Shown here: one piece after another, positions 61,029 through 64,000 of the stretch | Numbering within the stretch: the stretch's first letter is position 1 | Layout: each line of letters begins with the position of its first letter | Assembly: GCF_019400745.1 (NCBI RefSeq) | Contig: NZ_WJIB01000002.1 | Span: forward strand, 62,001-126,000 | DNA: 64,000 nucleotides | Source: Cohnella sp. CFH 77786 | Lineage (GTDB): Bacteria > Bacillota > Bacilli > Paenibacillales > Paenibacillaceae | Reading direction: 5' to 3' | Made by a program: the position numbers and the translations under genes | Notes under the pieces: model-generated | The model's input: only the letters and a program-made list of their open reading frames with translations | What the model was told of the DNA's origin: nothing | The model's database searches: none

Positions 61029-61910
61029 TCAGTCGATCCCCGGGAGATGGAAAATCCCGCAATTGAGCACCGAGACGCTAACGCGCGGACGGTATTGCCA
61101 GTCGATTTCGGCTTCCCGCTGCTGCAGCCGGCTGCGCAGAGCCGCGTTCTGCTGCGGATCATCCTTCGTTCTCTCCAGCTGCGGCCCGTAATAAAGATCG
61201 ATTCGGTTCCGTTCCTCCCGGCGCCGCTGTTCCGCTTCCATGGCCCACGCGAAATCGGATGATTTGAGCCTGCGCTCCAACGCGCTCTCGAGCATCGCCA
61301 TTCCTTTGCGCAAAGACAGGCCGTTCCTCAGCAAATGGACGTTGGAAGGCAAGCGCGGCGTCAGGCGCGAATCCTTCAATCGTTCGTAAAATTTGTCGTC
61401 AATGACGCCCGTCGCGAGGGAGATGCCCCAGCCGTACAGCTCCTCCCGTTTCATGTCGCAAGTGAAGCCGACTTTGAAATTGACCCCCAGCCATGCCGAA
61501 TAGGGGGCGGAGCCGAGCGGATCGCGGACGCCGCGGGGAGGCTCCTCGAACATCGTTACGCATCGTCCGGCCTGGCGTACGGCGTCGAAAAGCTGGTTCA
61601 GCCGGCGCGAGCCGAAATACATCTCTTCCCGGACGACTCTGCCTCCGGCCGTCATGAGATAGGACAAGGGGGTGGAGAGGGCACCGGCGGGAGGGGGAGG
61701 GGACTTCTCGAACATCCACGAATAAGTCATCGTTTCCGGCTCCGTGCCGGTATTGTCGATGAAGCTCCAGTAGAAAGGTCGGCCGGACAGCGCCCGGTCG
61801 GCTTCCGGGGACAGCTTGACCGTCACGTGGTTCGGGCTTTTCTCTAGCAGATCGCACCCGGTCGCATCTATATAGGAAAGAACGAATTTCTGGACCTTCT
61901 TCGCGTTCAT
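61029..61910 (-). CDS. yqhG: YqhG-family protein
   Basis: 293 residues, cytosolic. VQKFVLSYIDATGCDLLEKS at the N-terminus and YGWGISLATGVIDDKFYE are typical. Function unknown. Its ATG overlaps the stop codon of the helicase gene (ATGA, 4 bases), so translation is coupled, as with yqhH-yqhG in Bacillus. Confidence 0.87.
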   Translation of the reverse strand: MNAKKVQKFVLSYIDATGCDLLEKSPNHVTVKLSPEADRALSGRPFYWSFIDNTGTEPETMTYSWMFEKSPPPPAGALSTPLSYLMTAGGRVVREEMYFGSRRLNQLFDAVRQAGRCVTMFEEPPRGVRDPLGSAPYSAWLGVNFKVGFTCDMKREELYGWGISLATGVIDDKFYERLKDSRLTPRLPSNVHLLRNGLSLRKGMAMLESALERRLKSSDFAWAMEAEQRRREERNRIDLYYGPQLERTKDDPQQNAALRSRLQQREAEIDWQYRPRVSVSVLNCGIFHLPGID

Positions 61911-63712
61911 GTCGTCACCCCACGCTGCGACTGATTGCGGGCTTCCAGCATCGTATCCCCGAGATCGTCCATCCGCCTGCGCAAATCTTCCCCGTCCGAC
62001 GACTCCAGCACCATTTTGGCGACTCTCCGCTCCCAAGATTCTTCCCGTTCCAGCCGCTCGACGATATCGTCCAATTCGCCGATCACCGATTCGAACAGAT
62101 TGATTTTCTCGTGGAGCAGGTGAACGATATGTTCCTCGATCGTGCCGAGCGTGCACAGATTGTAGATTTTGACGTCTTGCGTCTGCCCCAGCCGATGGAC
62201 ACGTCCGATTCGCTGCTCTACCCGCATCGGGTTCCAGGGCAGGTCGAAATTGATGATATGGTGGCAGAACTGCAGGTTGATGCCTTCTCCTCCGGCCTCG
62301 GTGGCGATCATGACCTGGGCGCGCCGGCGGAACAGATCCATCATCCAGTCTTTGCGGCCCCGGTTCATGCCTCCGCGGTAGGGAACGGCCTGAATGCCGT
62401 GCTCTCTGAAAAAACGGAGCAAATAGTCTTGCGTTTGGCGGTATTCCGTGAACACGATGGCTTTGTCGTTCATTTCCCGAATGAGCTCCATCGTTTTCTC
62501 CGCCTTCGTATTGGCCTTGATGTTGCGGATCAGCTCGACCAGCTCCCAGATGCGGGCGCGCAAGGGCGAGCCCTCCGGCGTTTTCTTGAACAGGTTCACG
62601 AGCGTGAGGAACACGGCATCCCGGCTGGAGCAAACCTCGCGCTGCAGCGTTACGAGGGAGAGCATGCTCGCGAGATCCCCGTTCTCGGCGTAGGCATGCC
62701 GTTTGACGTAATCGGTAACGCCTTCGTACAGCGCCATCTCTTCGGGAGACAGCGTCAGCGGCACGTTCGTGACGAAACGGCGGGTGAACTCGACGCCTCC
62801 GTCGGTGCGCCGGTTGCGGATCATGAGCTGGCCGATGTTTTCCTGCAGCTTGTCCTCGTTTTTGGCCGCGCGTTTCCCTCTCACGAAGTTGGAGTTGAAA
62901 TCGCCCTCTTCTCCCAATTGCCCGGGCTTGAGCAAGGTGATCAGGTTGTAAAGCTCGCTGAGGTCGTTCTGCACGGGGGTAGCGGTCAGCAGCAGGCAAT
63001 ATTTCTTGCGGAGCTCGTTCACGAATCGATAGTTGCTCGTCCGCTTGTTTTTGAGCTTGTGCGCCTCGTCCACGATCAGCAGATCGTATTCGTTCTCCAG
63101 CAGCAGCTGGCGGTTCGGCTCCCGCTTGGCCGTATCCATGGAGGCGACGACGATTTCCTGCTGCCAGGAATGGATGCGTTTGTGGGGAATCGCGGGCAGG
63201 TCGAACTTCTGCACGAGCTCGCGCACCCATTGCAGCACGAGGGAAGCGGGTACGAGGATCAACGCTTTTTTGACAAGGCCCCGAACCCAGTATTCTTTGA
63301 GGATCAAGCCGGCTTCGATCGTTTTGCCCAGCCCGACCTCGTCCGCCAGAATGGCCCGGCCTCGCATCTCGTGGAGGACTTTGCGCGCCGTTTCGATCTG
63401 ATGGGGCATCGGCTCGAACGCGGGCAGCGCGCGCAGGCACTGCAGCTCGTGAAAATCGGTGACGAGCGAAGCTTCTTCTGCTTCCCAGGCGAGCTTGTAC
63501 AGCGTCCAATCGTCCCAAGGGCCGTTGCGCTCCGACCTGCGTTCCAAATCTTCGAAGGCGGAGCGTTCGAACGACAGCTCTACGAGCGGATGAATAAGCC
63601 TCGCGGGCGTATCGCCAGAGGCGGATGAGGACGGGGGCAGGGCGGCGGGCTCCGCGGCGGGAGGCATCGGAACGTTCGGCATGCCGATCGGCTGGGGTTT
63701 CGGGGTGAGCAA
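61907..63712 (-). CDS. yqhH: SNF2-family helicase/ATPase (YqhH)
   Basis: 601 residues. Motif I ADEVGLGKTIEAGL, motif II VDEAHKL, motif III LTATPVQNDLSELYNL, motif V ATEAGGEGINLQ and motif VI QRIGRVHRLGQT: a complete Swi2/Snf2 motor of the RapA/HepA type. Predicted to move along DNA and displace proteins or RNA polymerase. Start TTG 63712, 8 bases after GAGGAGG. The first 40 residues are Pro/Ala-rich and variable. Operon with yqhG; upstream faces a rightward promoter. Confidence 0.92.
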   Translation of the reverse strand: MLTPKPQPIGMPNVPMPPAAEPAALPPSSSASGDTPARLIHPLVELSFERSAFEDLERRSERNGPWDDWTLYKLAWEAEEASLVTDFHELQCLRALPAFEPMPHQIETARKVLHEMRGRAILADEVGLGKTIEAGLILKEYWVRGLVKKALILVPASLVLQWVRELVQKFDLPAIPHKRIHSWQQEIVVASMDTAKREPNRQLLLENEYDLLIVDEAHKLKNKRTSNYRFVNELRKKYCLLLTATPVQNDLSELYNLITLLKPGQLGEEGDFNSNFVRGKRAAKNEDKLQENIGQLMIRNRRTDGGVEFTRRFVTNVPLTLSPEEMALYEGVTDYVKRHAYAENGDLASMLSLVTLQREVCSSRDAVFLTLVNLFKKTPEGSPLRARIWELVELIRNIKANTKAEKTMELIREMNDKAIVFTEYRQTQDYLLRFFREHGIQAVPYRGGMNRGRKDWMMDLFRRRAQVMIATEAGGEGINLQFCHHIINFDLPWNPMRVEQRIGRVHRLGQTQDVKIYNLCTLGTIEEHIVHLLHEKINLFESVIGELDDIVERLEREESWERRVAKMVLESSDGEDLRRRMDDLGDTMLEARNQSQRGVTT

Positions 63713-63747
63713 CGGCGGGTCCTCCTCATCGTCGGAAGTTACCCCAT

Positions 63748-63775
63748 TAGTATGAGCTTAGAAACGGCATTCAAA
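63748..63775 (-). promoter_or_regulatory. Promoter of yqhH-yqhG
   Basis: On the minus strand TTGAAT (63775-63770), a 16-base spacer and TACTAA (63753-63748), about 35 bases before the TTG start. Confidence 0.45.
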
Positions 63776-63881
63776 ACGATATCCCCAAAAAGTGACTCGG
63801 TCCTTCGAAGCGGATGCCGAATTCTTATCATCCGGCAAGGAGCCCGGGAGCTATACGTTTTGTCCTATGGATTCTCAATAT

Positions 63882-63896
63882 GTGGTATAATATAAT
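63882..63896 (+). promoter_or_regulatory. Rightward extended -10 promoter leaving the window
   Basis: TGGTATAAT at 63883-63891, an extended -10, with a second overlapping TATAAT at 63891-63896. No convincing -35. It points toward sequence beyond base 64000. Confidence 0.6.
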
Positions 63897-63979
63897 GACA
63901 GTCGATCACAATATCTTGAGTGATCTTGGGCGATTCGGGATTCGGTTACGGCTCGTTGGAAATCATGAAACATCCATCA

Positions 63980-64000
63980 TATCAAGCGATCGGGAGAGTG
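63980..64000 (+). promoter_or_regulatory. Possible start of a glycine riboswitch (cut by window end)
   Basis: The last bases, AGCGATCGGGAGAGTG, resemble the 5' strand of a glycine aptamer (GGGAGAG). The place, divergent from yqhH and about 90 bases after a promoter, is where Bacillus has the gcvT riboswitch. Too short to be sure. Confidence 0.4.

Noticed and set aside
61029-63518. An 829-residue minus-strand protein
   Set aside because: Its first 530 residues are an Arg/Pro-rich out-of-frame reading of the SNF2 gene; only the last 293, starting at ATG 61910, are the real YqhG.
62111-63628. 505-residue plus-strand frame opposite the SNF2 gene
   Set aside because: No domain or ribosome site; antisense of helicase motifs.

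Overview
The window looks like chromosomal DNA of a spore-forming, GC-rich member of the Paenibacillaceae (Paenibacillus or Cohnella type). Supporting signs are strong AAGGAGG-type ribosome binding sites with frequent TTG and GTG starts, a GerA/GerB/GerC germination operon, a YjcZ-type sporulation miniprotein, a CwlD-like amidase, a YhaO/YhaN nuclease pair, the Bacillus neighbours YqzE, YqhG and YqhH, FecR and copper-amine-oxidase-stalk secreted proteins, and Bacillus-like sigma-A promoters. No prophage, transposase or CRISPR array is seen; most of the window is ordinary chromosome with some accessory islands.

Layout. 0-5.4 kb: a partial MFS transporter, a TlpA-like thioredoxin, a noncoding array of about 15 copies of a 51-52 bp unit, citramalate synthase, DNA polymerase IV and a ferredoxin. 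5.5-22.4 kb: the most unusual region. It holds a CHASE2 nucleotide cyclase, an NHL-repeat secreted protein, two large tandem FecR/cadherin-like surface proteins, a membrane CheA-like HPt kinase, CheX, a stand-alone CheY and a membrane L,D-transpeptidase. This reads as a cell-envelope sensing and remodelling module, and two of its promoters share an unusual inverted repeat. 22.4-31.9 kb: pyrD, a small alarmone synthetase and DUF309; a heptad-repeat coiled coil; two paralogous RsmF-like rRNA methyltransferases around a pseudouridine synthase and a HAD phosphatase; YjcZ; and a diguanylate cyclase. 32-39 kb: a glycosyltransferase, YhaO-YhaN and a YkvI-family transporter. 39-42.1 kb: an AT-richer HIT gene, a DinB-fold protein, xpt, two small unknown proteins and a carboxymuconolactone-decarboxylase-fold protein.

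42.2-47.5 kb: two identical tRNA-Leu(CAG) genes bracket a LutR/LldR-type regulator, the glycolate/lactate oxidase genes glcD-glcF and uridine kinase. 47.7-51.7 kb: a germination receptor operon (GerA, GerC and GerB families) with a small membrane protein on the opposite strand. 52-57.6 kb: an oxidoreductase/sugar-isomerase pair with a divergent AraC regulator, a GMC oxidoreductase and a LacI regulator with palindromes in front of it. 57.7-64 kb: an intergenic repeat cluster, a divergent polysaccharide deacetylase, an amidase, YqzE, a secreted protein of unknown function, YqhG and the SNF2 helicase YqhH. The extreme right end carries a promoter pointing out of the window and what may be the first bases of a glycine riboswitch for gcvT.

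Limits: everything was read by eye. Domain limits are approximate, family assignments rest on motifs and remembered family features, and no similarity search or folding program was run.
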